DNA from: Salinispora cortesiana
Lineage (GTDB): Bacteria > Actinomycetota > Actinomycetes > Mycobacteriales > Micromonosporaceae
Reading direction: 5' to 3'
DNA: 64,000 nucleotides
Assembly (NCBI RefSeq): GCF_000484695.1
Contig: NZ_AXVR01000004.1
Span: 1 to 64,000 of the forward strand
Shown: in pieces, positions 16,685-25,105 of the stretch
Position numbering within the stretch: the stretch's first letter is position 1
Layout: each line of letters starts with the position of its first letter
Notes under the pieces: generated by a model
Databases searched by the model: none
What the model was told of the DNA's origin: nothing
What the model saw: only the letters and a program-made list of their open reading frames with translations
Program-made: the position numbers and the translations under genes

Positions 16685-17176
16685 GTGCCAACGCGTGGCG
16701 TCGTATACGTCCACTCGACCCCGCTCGCCGTGTGCTCGCACGTCGAGTGGGCGATCGCGCGCGTCCTTGCGGCGCCGGTCAACCTGCAGTGGACAGCTCA
16801 GCCCGTCGACCCCGGCGCCCGCCGGGCGGAGTGCGGGTGGACCGGTCGCCCTGGAACGGGCGCCGAGCTGGCTGCTGCCCTCCGGCAGTGGCCCATGATC
16901 CGTTTCGAGGTCACGGAGGAGCCGAGTCCCGGCGCCGATGGGGAACGCTTCATGTACGTCCCGGGCCGCGGGCTCTTCCAGGCAACCATCGGCGCGGCCG
17001 GCGACATTCAGCTTGGTGAGGACCGGTTGCGCAGCATCATGGCGGATGCCCGGGCGCCCGAGGCCCTCGCCCACGCCCTGGAGAAGGCCCTCGGGGCGGC
17101 CTGGGACGCCGAGTTGGAGCCCTACCGGTACGCCGGCGACGGCGCCCCGGTGACGCTGCTCACCCGCGTCGGCTGA
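16685..17176 (+). CDS. DUF3145 family protein
   Basis: 163 residues. The N-terminus MPTRGVVYVHSTPLAVCSHVEWAI and the later RFEVTEEPSPGADGER and EDRLRSIM segments match the DUF3145 family, which is widespread in actinobacteria and has no established function. It is a soluble protein without signal or membrane span. The GTG at 16685 is preceded by GGGAGG. Family assignment is by recognition of these conserved blocks. Confidence 0.85.
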   Translation: MPTRGVVYVHSTPLAVCSHVEWAIARVLAAPVNLQWTAQPVDPGARRAECGWTGRPGTGAELAAALRQWPMIRFEVTEEPSPGADGERFMYVPGRGLFQATIGAAGDIQLGEDRLRSIMADARAPEALAHALEKALGAAWDAELEPYRYAGDGAPVTLLTRVG

Positions 17177-17275
17177 GGTCTGCACCCCCACGAAGGTGAG
17201 GGTGGCACGTGTTTCGGCGGCGGCCATTCGGCGCGGGTAGGGTCGACTTGCCCCGACCGGCGTCGAGAGAGTGGG

Positions 17276-19012
17276 ATGGCTCGCGTGTCGATACCTGCAC
17301 GACGTGGCGGTGTCGCGGTCATCGCGCTGGCCGCACTCACTGCCCTGCTTCTTGCCGGCTGCACCGGTGGTCCGGGGCGCGCGCAGCCGACCCGGACGAC
17401 GAGTGGTCCGGCGGCCGGCCCGTCGCCCACGAGCCTGGTCGAGGATCCGGCGGCCAGTGCCGCCGCCCTGGCCAGCACGCTGGCGGATGAGGACCTCGTC
17501 GGCCAGGTGTTGATGCCCTACGCCTACGGTGCCGCCGCCGATCAGGTCTCGGCCGGTTCGGCCGCCGGCAACCAGGAACTGGCCGGCGTCGACACCCCCG
17601 CCCAAATGATCGCGAAGTACCGCCTCGGTGGGCTCATCCTCGTCGGCTTCAGCGCGGACGACCCGACCAGCGGCAACCAGGAGACCACCAACGTCGACAA
17701 CCCGGAACAGGTCCGGGCGCTGACCACCGGGCTGCGGTCCGCCGCCGCCGGCCTGGCCACCGGCGAGGCACCGTTCCTGATCGGCACCGATCAGGAGTAC
17801 GGAGTGGTAACCCGGATCACCGACGGGGTCACCCTGCTGCCCAGCGCGTTGGCCACCGGGGCGGCCGGCAAGCCTGAGCTGACCGAGGCCGCCTGGCGGG
17901 CCGCCGGCACCGAACTCGCCGCGATGGGCGTCAACCTGGACTTCGCTCCCGTCGCCGATGTGCTGGTCACCCCCAGCACCGTGATCGGGTCCCGGTCGTA
18001 CGGCGCCGACCCGTCGGTGGTGGCCGAGCAGGTCAGCGCGGTGGTGAGCGGTCTGCAGGCGACCGGCGTCGCGGCAACCCTGAAGCACTTTCCCGGCCAC
18101 GGACACAGCGCCACCGACTCTCACGAGGCGCTGCCGGTGTTGCCGCAGCCCCGCACCGTGCTCGAAATGGAGGCATGGCGTCCCTTCGCGGCCGGTATCG
18201 GCTCCGGCGCCCTCGCCGTGATGTCCGGGCACCTCGATGTTCGTGCGGTCGACCCGGGCACCCCGGCGACGTTCTCGCACACCCTGCTCACCGAGGTGCT
18301 CCGCGGCGAGCTCGGGTTTCAGGGAGTGGTGATCACCGACGGGATGAACATGGCCCCCGCCAAGCGCTGGTCGCCCGGCGAGGCCGCGGTCCGTGCGCTG
18401 AAGGCCGGCAACGACCTGATCCTCATGCCGCCGAACGTCGGCCAGGCGTACGACGGGTTGCTCGCCGCGCTGCGCGACGGCTCGCTGCCCCGAACCCGGC
18501 TGGTGGAGGCGGTGACCCGGGTACTGACCATGAAGTTCACCCTGGCCGGTGCGGCCACCCCGGAACTGGACGTCCTCGGCGCGCCGGCCCACCAGGCGGC
18601 GGCCACCGAACTCGCCACCGCCGCGGTGACCGCGCTGCGCGGCCCGTGCGGCAGCCCGGTTTCCGGGCCGGTCACCGTGACTGCCTCCGCCGGCCGGGAG
18701 CACACCCGAGCGACGCTGATCGAGAAGCTGACCGCGGCCGGGGTGCCGGTGACTGAGAGCGGCGGCGCCGTGATCCACCTGGTCGGCTACGGCGACAGCG
18801 CCGACGACCTGAGCGCCGACGCTGCCGTGACCGTCGCCATGGACACCCCGTACCTGTTGGCCGAGGCGGACTCCCCGGCGTTGCTGGCGACCTACTCGTC
18901 GAGCCCAGCGTCGATGACCGGGCTGGCCCAGGTGCTGGCCGGCGAGGCCACCCCGGCCGGCCACGCACCAGTGCCGGTATCCGGCCTGCCCGCCACGACC
19001 TGCGGCAGCTGA
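17276..19012 (+). CDS. glycoside hydrolase family 3 lipoprotein (beta-N-acetylglucosaminidase-like)
   Basis: 578 residues. A signal peptide with lipobox LLLAGC (lipidated Cys29) anchors it outside the membrane. The GH3 domain shows the N-acetylhexosaminidase signature K270-HFPGHG followed by D281-x-H283, the His/Asp acid-base loop of NagZ-type enzymes, and the nucleophile Asp355 in VITDGMNM. The mycobacterial counterpart is LpqI, which trims peptidoglycan fragments during wall recycling; I infer the same role. The C-terminal ~150 residues form a second domain seen in GH3 proteins. The ATG at 17276 starts the signal peptide directly. Confidence 0.92.
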   Translation: MARVSIPARRGGVAVIALAALTALLLAGCTGGPGRAQPTRTTSGPAAGPSPTSLVEDPAASAAALASTLADEDLVGQVLMPYAYGAAADQVSAGSAAGNQELAGVDTPAQMIAKYRLGGLILVGFSADDPTSGNQETTNVDNPEQVRALTTGLRSAAAGLATGEAPFLIGTDQEYGVVTRITDGVTLLPSALATGAAGKPELTEAAWRAAGTELAAMGVNLDFAPVADVLVTPSTVIGSRSYGADPSVVAEQVSAVVSGLQATGVAATLKHFPGHGHSATDSHEALPVLPQPRTVLEMEAWRPFAAGIGSGALAVMSGHLDVRAVDPGTPATFSHTLLTEVLRGELGFQGVVITDGMNMAPAKRWSPGEAAVRALKAGNDLILMPPNVGQAYDGLLAALRDGSLPRTRLVEAVTRVLTMKFTLAGAATPELDVLGAPAHQAAATELATAAVTALRGPCGSPVSGPVTVTASAGREHTRATLIEKLTAAGVPVTESGGAVIHLVGYGDSADDLSADAAVTVAMDTPYLLAEADSPALLATYSSSPASMTGLAQVLAGEATPAGHAPVPVSGLPATTCGS

Positions 19013-19047
19013 GTTGCCCGGTCGGCCGGGGTCAGCAGGTCGGCCGG

Positions 19048-19722
19048 TCAGCCCGCCGCACCTACCCCCTGTACCGCCAACCGGTACGCCGGCAGCACAT
19101 CGGATGCCTCGGCGATGAGACTCTCGCTGACCGTGAACAGCAGGGACTGCCCGTTCGCCGGTACGGCCGCCGCCCAGCTCCGGCTGACCTCGTCGAGCAG
19201 CTCGTCGTGGCTGACCCAGGTCGCCTCCACACCGGTGAGGTCACCGACGGTCAGGTCGCGGAATTGCGCCTCGGTGGCCTGCTCGAGCGACGTGTCGGCG
19301 AGGAAGGCGTCCAGGGCGGCCCGGGGCGCGACATCCTGCGCGGTGGTCCAGATCCGGAGGAAGCCGCCGCCCGCGCCGCGGCCGTTCACCTCGCACCGTA
19401 CGGTGGCACCACCGCGGAGCGTCACTATCGCTGCCATCTCGGCGGCCAGCTCCGGGTCCTCTGCGGTCGCCGGGTCCAACTCGACGGCCTCGGCCTGCCA
19501 ACCCTCGGCGACCGGGAAAGCGACCGGCAGCGGGCACGGCCCGTCCGTGCCACCGGCGGCACCGTCGGCGCTGGCCGGGATGATCTCGTCGTACCAGGGC
19601 TCGCCGACGGCGGTGTTCCCGGCCGACGAGCCGGCGTCGGCCGGCTCCTCCTCCGCGCCGCAGCCGGCCGGAACCAGGAGGGCGAGAACGGCCAGCGTGG
19701 CCGGTAGACGATGACGCACCAC
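19048..19722 (-). CDS. secreted lipoprotein of unknown function
   Basis: About 224 residues. The signal peptide VRHRLPATLAVLALLVPAGC ends in a lipobox, followed by an acidic linker (GAEEEPADAG). The mature domain contains two cysteines (CPLPV and VRCEVNG) that could pair and a conserved-looking FRDLTVGDLTGVEATWV block. No named family recognised. The exact start is uncertain: GTG codons at 19719, 19722 and 19731 are all in frame just upstream of the hydrophobic core. It converges on the GH3 lipoprotein gene. Confidence 0.75.
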   Translation of the reverse strand: MVRHRLPATLAVLALLVPAGCGAEEEPADAGSSAGNTAVGEPWYDEIIPASADGAAGGTDGPCPLPVAFPVAEGWQAEAVELDPATAEDPELAAEMAAIVTLRGGATVRCEVNGRGAGGGFLRIWTTAQDVAPRAALDAFLADTSLEQATEAQFRDLTVGDLTGVEATWVSHDELLDEVSRSWAAAVPANGQSLLFTVSESLIAEASDVLPAYRLAVQGVGAAG

Positions 19723-19810
19723 AGTACACACACATCCCAGGGTCGAAATCGAATTGGACCGACATTGTGCAGCGTGCCGGCCACCCACTGGGACAGAGAT
19801 TAACCGCAGC

Positions 19811-19841
19811 CCCCGGACACCGCGGTCGGCGGTGGCCGGGG
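19811..19841 (-). terminator. hairpin after the acyl-CoA carboxylase gene
   Basis: CACCGC (19818-19823) pairs with GCGGTG (19829-19834). After one A/G mismatch, six further pairs are formed by CCCCGG and CCGGGG. It lies 15 bases downstream of the carboxylase stop and ends the fab operon. Confidence 0.7.
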
Positions 19842-19855
19842 CCGTCGGACGTCCG

Positions 19856-21280
19856 CTAGAGCGGGATGTTGCCGTGCGCGCCGCGGCCGGCCGGTGCCGC
19901 CGCGAGAGCCTCAGCGATCTGTCGGCGGGTCTCGGCCGGCTTGATGACGTTGTCGACCACACCGATCTCCAACGCCCGGTTCACGCCACCCGCGACCCGG
20001 ATCTGCTCCTCGATCAGCTCGGCGCGCAGCGCCTCGCGCTCCCCCGGCGGAGTGGCGGCCAGCTTCTTGCGGTGCAGGATGTTCACCGCCGCGCTGGCGC
20101 CCATCACCGCGACCTCCGCGTTCGGCCAGGCGAAGACCGCGGTCGCGCCGAGGGAACGGGAGTTCATCGCGATGTACGCGCCGCCGTACGCCTTGCGGGT
20201 TACCAGCGTCACCCGCGGCACGACCGCCTCGGCGAAGGCGTGCAGCAGCTTCGCCCCGCGCCGGACCACCCCGTCCCACTCCTGGCCCAGACCGGGCAGG
20301 TAGCCGGGGACGTCAACGAGCACGATCAGCGGTACGCCGAGCGAGTCGCACATCCGCACGAAGCGGGCCGCCTTCTCGGCGCTGGACGCGTCGAGGCAGC
20401 CGCCGAGCCGCAGCGGGTTGTTGGCGATCACTCCGACCGTTCGGCCGGCGAACCGCCCCAGGGTGGTGACGATGTTCGGGGCCCACTTGGCGTGCAGCTC
20501 AACACCGGGCGCGTCGAGCAGCGCCTTGACCACCGGCTTGACGTCGTACGCCCGGTTGGCCTCGGCCGGCATCTTCGCGGCCAGGTCGTGCCCGTCCTCG
20601 GCGGTGGCCGGCACATCGTCCGGGCTGAGTCGGCCCTGGTGGCCGAGGAGAGCCGCGAGCCGGCGTGACTGGGCCAGTGCCTCCTCGTCGTCCCGGCACG
20701 TCACGTGTACGACGCCGGAGCGCCGGCCGTGCGGTTCGGGGCCACCGAGGCGGGCCATGTCGACCTGCTCGCCGGTGACGCTGCGGACGACCTCCGGGCC
20801 GGTCACGAAGATCCGGCCGGCACCGCTCATCACCACGATGTCGGTGAGCGCCGGCCCGTAGGCGGCGCCCCCCGCGGCGGGACCGAGCACGACGGAGATC
20901 TGTGGTACCCGGCCGGAGGCGCGGACCATGGCGGCGAAGACCTGACCGACCGCGTCGAGCGCGACCACGCCCTCGGCGAGGCGGGCTCCGCCGGAGTGCC
21001 AGAGCCCGAGTACGGGCACCCGCTCGCGGACGGCGGTGTCAATCGCGTCAACGATGTGTCGGCAGCCGTCAACGCCCATCGCGCCGCCCATCTTCGTGGC
21101 GTCGGTGGCGTACGCGATGGCCGGTGTGCCCTCGATCTCGCCGCGGGCACAGAGCACACCGGAGGTGTCGCGTGGGGCGAGTAGACGGAGCGTGCCCGCA
21201 TCGAACAGGGACCGGAGCCGCAGCTCCGGATCCCGATGGTCCACGGTAGACGTATCGGGGCCGGCAACAGTGGTGGTCAC
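19856..21280 (-). CDS. acyl-CoA carboxylase carboxyltransferase (beta) subunit
   Basis: 474 residues. A crotonase-fold carboxyltransferase of the PccB/AccD type with GGAMGVDGCRHI, LWHSGGARLAEG, the oxyanion-loop region GPAAGGAAYGPALTD and the C-terminal KAYGGAYIAMNSRSLGAT / WPNAEVAVMGASAAVNIL blocks. It transfers CO2 from biotin to acetyl- or propionyl-CoA; as last gene of the fab operon it most likely supplies malonyl-CoA for fatty-acid synthesis. No biotin-carboxylase (alpha) subunit is nearby, so it must partner with one encoded elsewhere. The GTG at 21280 has GGAGG seven bases upstream; it begins 22 bases after fabF. Confidence 0.92.
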   Translation of the reverse strand: MTTTVAGPDTSTVDHRDPELRLRSLFDAGTLRLLAPRDTSGVLCARGEIEGTPAIAYATDATKMGGAMGVDGCRHIVDAIDTAVRERVPVLGLWHSGGARLAEGVVALDAVGQVFAAMVRASGRVPQISVVLGPAAGGAAYGPALTDIVVMSGAGRIFVTGPEVVRSVTGEQVDMARLGGPEPHGRRSGVVHVTCRDDEEALAQSRRLAALLGHQGRLSPDDVPATAEDGHDLAAKMPAEANRAYDVKPVVKALLDAPGVELHAKWAPNIVTTLGRFAGRTVGVIANNPLRLGGCLDASSAEKAARFVRMCDSLGVPLIVLVDVPGYLPGLGQEWDGVVRRGAKLLHAFAEAVVPRVTLVTRKAYGGAYIAMNSRSLGATAVFAWPNAEVAVMGASAAVNILHRKKLAATPPGEREALRAELIEEQIRVAGGVNRALEIGVVDNVIKPAETRRQIAEALAAAPAGRGAHGNIPL

Positions 21281-21302
21281 GTGAGCCTCCAAGGCTGTGG
21301 TC

Positions 21303-22529
21303 TCAGGCCCGCGTGAAGACGAGAGCCACGTTGTGCCCGCCGAAGCCGAAGGAGTTGTTCAGCGCAGCGGGGATCTCCAGGTGGCGCGCCTTGTTGGCGG
21401 CCACATCCAGGTCGAGACCGTCGTCCGGGTCGTCCAGGTTGATCGTGGGCGGTACCACACCATCCCGAATCGCCAGGATCGTGGCGATAGACTCCAGCGC
21501 GCCGGCCGCGCCGAGCAGGTGCCCGGACATCGACTTCGTCGCCGTCAGGACGGGGTGGTCGCCCAGCGCCTGGCGCAGCGCCTTGATCTCGGCCAGGTCG
21601 CCGACCGGGGTTGAGGTGGCGTGGGCATTGACGTGTGTGATGTCACCCCGGTCGATGTCCGCGTCGGCGATCGCCTTCGCGATGGCCCGGACCGCGCCGG
21701 CACCCTCCGGGTGCGGCTGCACGATGTCGTAGCCGTCGGAGGTGATTCCGGCACCGGCGAGCCGTGCGTACACCCGGGCACCGCGGGCCGCGGCATGGTC
21801 GGCGCGTTCCAGCACGATCGCCCCGGCACCCTCACCGAGGACGAAGCCGTCGCGGGCCTTGTCCCAGGGGCGAGAGGCCTTCTCCGGCTCGTCGTTGCGG
21901 GTGGACATCGCCCGCATCGAGGAGAAGCCAGCGATCGGCAGCTGGTGGATGACCGCCTCGGTGCCGCCGGCCACCACCACATCGGCGCGCCCGGCACGGA
22001 TCATGTCCAGGCCGAGGGTGATCGCCTCTGCGCCGGTGGCGCAGGCGCTGGCCACGCAGTGCACGCCCGCGCGGGCGCCCAGCTCCAGGCCGACCCAGGC
22101 GGCGGGGCCGTTCGGCATCAGCATCGGGATGGTGTGCGGGGAGACCCGCCGCGGGCCGGAGGCCTCAAGGATGTCGTCCTGGGCGAGCAGGGTCAGTGCG
22201 CCGCCGATGCCCGAGCCGACGCTGACGCCGAGCCGCTCCGGGTCCAGCCCGGAGTCGGCGAGACCAGCATCCGCCCACGCCTGGTTCGCGGCGATGATCG
22301 CGATCGCCTCGGAGCGGTCCAGCCGGCGCAACTTGACCCGGTCCAGCAGCTCAGCCGGGTCGACCGCGAGCTGGGCTGCGATCCGGACCGGTAGCTGTTC
22401 GGCCCAGTCCGGGGTGAGCGCGCTCACCCCGGACTGGCCATTGAGCATGGCGTCCCAGGTTGACGCGACGTCCCCGCCCAGCGGGGTGGTCGCGCCGAGA
22501 CCGGTGACGACGACGTCAGTGTGGGCCAT
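21303..22529 (-). CDS. fabF: beta-ketoacyl-ACP synthase II
   Basis: 408 residues, full length for KAS II. The active-site Cys163 lies in ASACATG, His303 in NAHATSTPVGD, Lys332 in TATKSMSG and His337 in GHLLG. It condenses malonyl-ACP with acyl-ACP in chain elongation. The ATG at 22529 lies 2 bases after the acpP stop, so the two are transcribed and probably translated together. Confidence 0.96.
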   Translation of the reverse strand: MAHTDVVVTGLGATTPLGGDVASTWDAMLNGQSGVSALTPDWAEQLPVRIAAQLAVDPAELLDRVKLRRLDRSEAIAIIAANQAWADAGLADSGLDPERLGVSVGSGIGGALTLLAQDDILEASGPRRVSPHTIPMLMPNGPAAWVGLELGARAGVHCVASACATGAEAITLGLDMIRAGRADVVVAGGTEAVIHQLPIAGFSSMRAMSTRNDEPEKASRPWDKARDGFVLGEGAGAIVLERADHAAARGARVYARLAGAGITSDGYDIVQPHPEGAGAVRAIAKAIADADIDRGDITHVNAHATSTPVGDLAEIKALRQALGDHPVLTATKSMSGHLLGAAGALESIATILAIRDGVVPPTINLDDPDDGLDLDVAANKARHLEIPAALNNSFGFGGHNVALVFTRA

Positions 22530-22531
22530 GG

Positions 22532-22771
22532 TCAGGACTGCGCCTCGATGTAGCTGACGGCGTCCCCGACCGTCTTCAGGTTCTGCACCTCGTTGTCCGG
22601 GATCTTGACGCCGAACTTCTCTTCGGCAGCCACCACGACCTCCACCATCGACAGCGAGTCGACATCCAGGTCGTCGGTGAAGGACTTCCCCTCGGCCACG
22701 TCGTCCGGGGTCACCCCGGCAACCTCTTCGAGGATCTCGGCGAGGCCGGTGGTGATCTCGTCACGGGTCAT
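22532..22771 (-). CDS. acpP: acyl carrier protein
   Basis: 79 residues, acidic, with the 4'-phosphopantetheine attachment site Ser39 in DVDSLSMVE. It carries the growing acyl chain for FabD, FabH and FabF encoded around it. The ATG at 22771 follows GAGAGGAACC. Length and motif are those of primary-metabolism ACP, not a polyketide one, and the fab context supports that. Confidence 0.97.
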   Translation of the reverse strand: MTRDEITTGLAEILEEVAGVTPDDVAEGKSFTDDLDVDSLSMVEVVVAAEEKFGVKIPDNEVQNLKTVGDAVSYIEAQS

Positions 22772-22845
22772 TGCTGTTGGTTCCTCTCATCGGGGGGTTG
22801 CTTCGCCGCGGTGGCGAAGGGCGGCGTGCCGAGGCACGCCGGGTC

Positions 22846-23790
22846 TCAGGGGCAGCGGATGACCTGACCGGCGTAGGTCAGGCCACCGCCGAAGCCGAAC
22901 AGCAGCACTGGTGCGCCGGAGGGCACCTCACGCCGTTCCACCAGCTTCGACAGGGCCAGGGGAATGCTCGCCGCCGAGGTGTTTCCGGACTCGACAAGGT
23001 CCTTGGCGACGATCGCCTGCGGGATGCCGAGGCGCTTGACGATGCCGTCGATGATGCGGGTGTTGGCTTGGTGCGGCACGAACGCCGCCAGCTCCGACGG
23101 GGCGACCCCGGCCCGTTCGCACGCTTGGAGTGCGAGCGGCGCCAGCGCGGTGGTGGCCCAGCGGAAGACGGTCTGTCCCTCCTGCCGCACGTACGGGCGC
23201 CATCCCTCGATCCGGACCGCGTCGCCGCGCTCCGGCACCGAGCCCCACACCACCGGGCCGATGCCGGCCGGCTCATCCGCCCCGGTGGCGGTGACCACCG
23301 CGGCCCCCGCTCCGTCGCCAAAGATGATGCAGGTCGAACGGTCCGTCCAGTCGGTGAAGTCGGAGAGCTTCTCCGCGCCGATGACGATGGCGTTGCGCGC
23401 GGCGCCGGCCCGGACAGCGTGGTCAACCGTGCCGAGGGCGTACGCGAAGCCGGAGCAGGCGGTGTTGAGGTCGTACGCGCCGGGTGCGGTGATGCCCAGC
23501 CGGGCCGCGACCCGGGAGGCGACGTTCGGGCTCCGATCGACCGAGGTGCAGGTGGCCACCACGACGAGGTCGATGTCGGCGGCGGTTAGGCCGGAGCCGG
23601 CCAGCGCCTTGCCAGCGGCGGCGGCGGCCATGTCGGTGACCGTCTCGCCGTCGGCGATCCGGCGGCTGGCGATGCCGACCCGATCGCGGATCCACTCGTC
23701 GCTGGTCTCCACCAGCTGGGCGATCTCGTCGTTGGTCACCACCCGGGACGGCTGGTAGTGGCCGAGCGCAACGATCCGGCTGCCCGTCAT
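22846..23790 (-). CDS. fabH: beta-ketoacyl-ACP synthase III
   Basis: 314 residues. The Cys-His-Asn triad is Cys112 (NTACSGF), His240 (VPHQANTRII) and Asn270 (SGNTSAAS). It starts fatty-acid chains by condensing acyl-CoA primers with malonyl-ACP; in actinobacteria it favours branched primers. The ATG at 23790 is chosen over the TTG just before it because of GGAAGGAC upstream. It lies 40 bases after fabD and 74 before acpP. Confidence 0.96.
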   Translation of the reverse strand: MTGSRIVALGHYQPSRVVTNDEIAQLVETSDEWIRDRVGIASRRIADGETVTDMAAAAAGKALAGSGLTAADIDLVVVATCTSVDRSPNVASRVAARLGITAPGAYDLNTACSGFAYALGTVDHAVRAGAARNAIVIGAEKLSDFTDWTDRSTCIIFGDGAGAAVVTATGADEPAGIGPVVWGSVPERGDAVRIEGWRPYVRQEGQTVFRWATTALAPLALQACERAGVAPSELAAFVPHQANTRIIDGIVKRLGIPQAIVAKDLVESGNTSAASIPLALSKLVERREVPSGAPVLLFGFGGGLTYAGQVIRCP

Positions 23791-23830
23791 CAAGGCTGTC
23801 CTTCCCTATCCGGCCATGGGTACCGCGATG

Positions 23831-25000
23831 TCATGTGTGACCACCGATTCGGGCCAGCGGCTGGCCCGGGGCCACCGGGTCGTCGTGGTGGGCGAGCCAC
23901 TCGGTGAGCAGGCCGCTGTCGTGGGCGGTGACCTCCACCGAGCCCTGCCGGGTGGCGACGTGGCCAATGATCTGACCGGCGCGCAGGTCAACGCCCTCGG
24001 CCAGCTCGTCGGCGGGGACGAAGGTGCCGGCGGCTGGGGAGACCACGACCCGGAACTGAATGATCGGCTCGTGGCCACCGAGGCCGCTGTGCCGGGCGAT
24101 CAGGTCTCGCGCGGCGGGCAGGTCGTCCGGGGTGTTGAGGGTGACGATCTCCGGGGCGGCCTCGCCCTTCAGCTCCCGCTTGACCAGGCCGGCGAGGGTG
24201 CCGGCCGGGGGCAGCTCAATCACCCCGGTCACGCCGAGGTCGGCGAGGGTGCGCAGGCACAGGTCCCACCGGACCGGGGCGGTGACCTGGCGGATCAGTC
24301 GCTGCACCATCTCCCGGCCGTGGTTCACGGCGGCACCGTCGAGGTTTGACAGCAGGATGTGAGTCGGGTCAGTGGGGGTGACGCCGGCAGCCACGTCGGC
24401 CAGGGCGGCCTCGGCCGGGGCCATGTACGGCGTGTGGAAGGCGCCGGCCACCTGTAGCTGGCGGACGCGGGCGCGGGCGGGGGGCTCAGCGGCGAGCTGC
24501 TCCAGCCCGCCGAGGGAGCCGGCGGCCACGACCTGGCCGGTGCCGTTGCGGTTGGCCGGGTGTAGCCCGTGCTTCTCGATGGCGGCGAGCACCTCGTCGG
24601 GGTCGCCGCCGAGCAGTGCGGCCATCCCGGTCGGTTCGAGCGCGCAGGCAGCTGCCATCTCGCGCCCCCGGACGGCGGCCAGGGTGATCGCGGCCTCCGG
24701 CGTGAGCACTCCGGCGAGCGAGGTCGCGCCCAGCTCGCCGACGCTGTGGCCGGCGGTGAGCGTGACATCGTGCATCGGCAGCTGCTCGGCGGCGAGCAGC
24801 GCCGCCGCGACGAGCAGCGGCTGGGTGCGGGCGGTGTCCTTGATCTCGTCAGCGTCCGCGGCCGTGCCGAGGTGCACCAGGTCAACCCCGGCGAGCGCGG
24901 ACCACCAGCGCAACCGCGCCTCGGTGCCGGGCAGTTCGAGCCAAGGGGTCAGGAAGCCGGGTTTCTGTGAACCCTGGCCGGGGGAGAGTACGGCGAGCAC
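23831..25000 (-). CDS. fabD: malonyl-CoA:ACP transacylase with C-terminal biotinyl/lipoyl-like domain
   Basis: 389 residues. The transacylase domain (1 to ~300) has PGQGSQ at 7-12, nucleophile Ser86 in GHSVGE, Arg111 and His189 (AFHTPYM). It loads malonate on ACP. Residues ~310-389 are extra compared with the ~300-316-residue FabD usual in streptomycetes and mycobacteria. This tail reads like a biotinyl/lipoyl domain: SPAAGTFVPADEL, then AGQIIGHV, VTAHDSGLLTEWLAHHDDPV and GQPLARI. The Lys of the AMKM biotinylation site is replaced by R-Q-G-S, so it should not be biotinylated. It starts with GTG at 25000 after GGGAGAG. Confidence 0.94.
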   Translation of the reverse strand: MLAVLSPGQGSQKPGFLTPWLELPGTEARLRWWSALAGVDLVHLGTAADADEIKDTARTQPLLVAAALLAAEQLPMHDVTLTAGHSVGELGATSLAGVLTPEAAITLAAVRGREMAAACALEPTGMAALLGGDPDEVLAAIEKHGLHPANRNGTGQVVAAGSLGGLEQLAAEPPARARVRQLQVAGAFHTPYMAPAEAALADVAAGVTPTDPTHILLSNLDGAAVNHGREMVQRLIRQVTAPVRWDLCLRTLADLGVTGVIELPPAGTLAGLVKRELKGEAAPEIVTLNTPDDLPAARDLIARHSGLGGHEPIIQFRVVVSPAAGTFVPADELAEGVDLRAGQIIGHVATRQGSVEVTAHDSGLLTEWLAHHDDPVAPGQPLARIGGHT

Positions 25001-25065
25001 GGGTATGACTCTCCCGGATTCGCGCGGGTAGCGCTGTGCCGCCTTGCACCAAACCGCACTAGAAC

Positions 25066-25086
25066 CTTTGGAGGATTCCTACAAAG
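25066..25086. promoter_or_regulatory. candidate FasR operator in the fabD leader
   Basis: A 21-bp imperfect palindrome reads, on the minus strand, CTTTGTAGGAATCCTCCAAA plus one G: arms CTTTG/CAAAG and inner AGGA/TCCT. Only one base pair besides the centre breaks the symmetry. It lies 66 bp before the fabD start and 20 bp after the fasR stop, exactly where the activator FasR binds in streptomycetes. The assignment is position- and symmetry-based. Confidence 0.65.
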
Positions 25087-25105
25087 ATCCATCGACGCGG
25101 TTAGT

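Noticed and set aside
16556..18964. 802-residue minus-strand open frame opposite DUF3145 and the GH3 lipoprotein
   Set aside because: Low-complexity Gly/Arg/His composition and full overlap with two well-supported genes.
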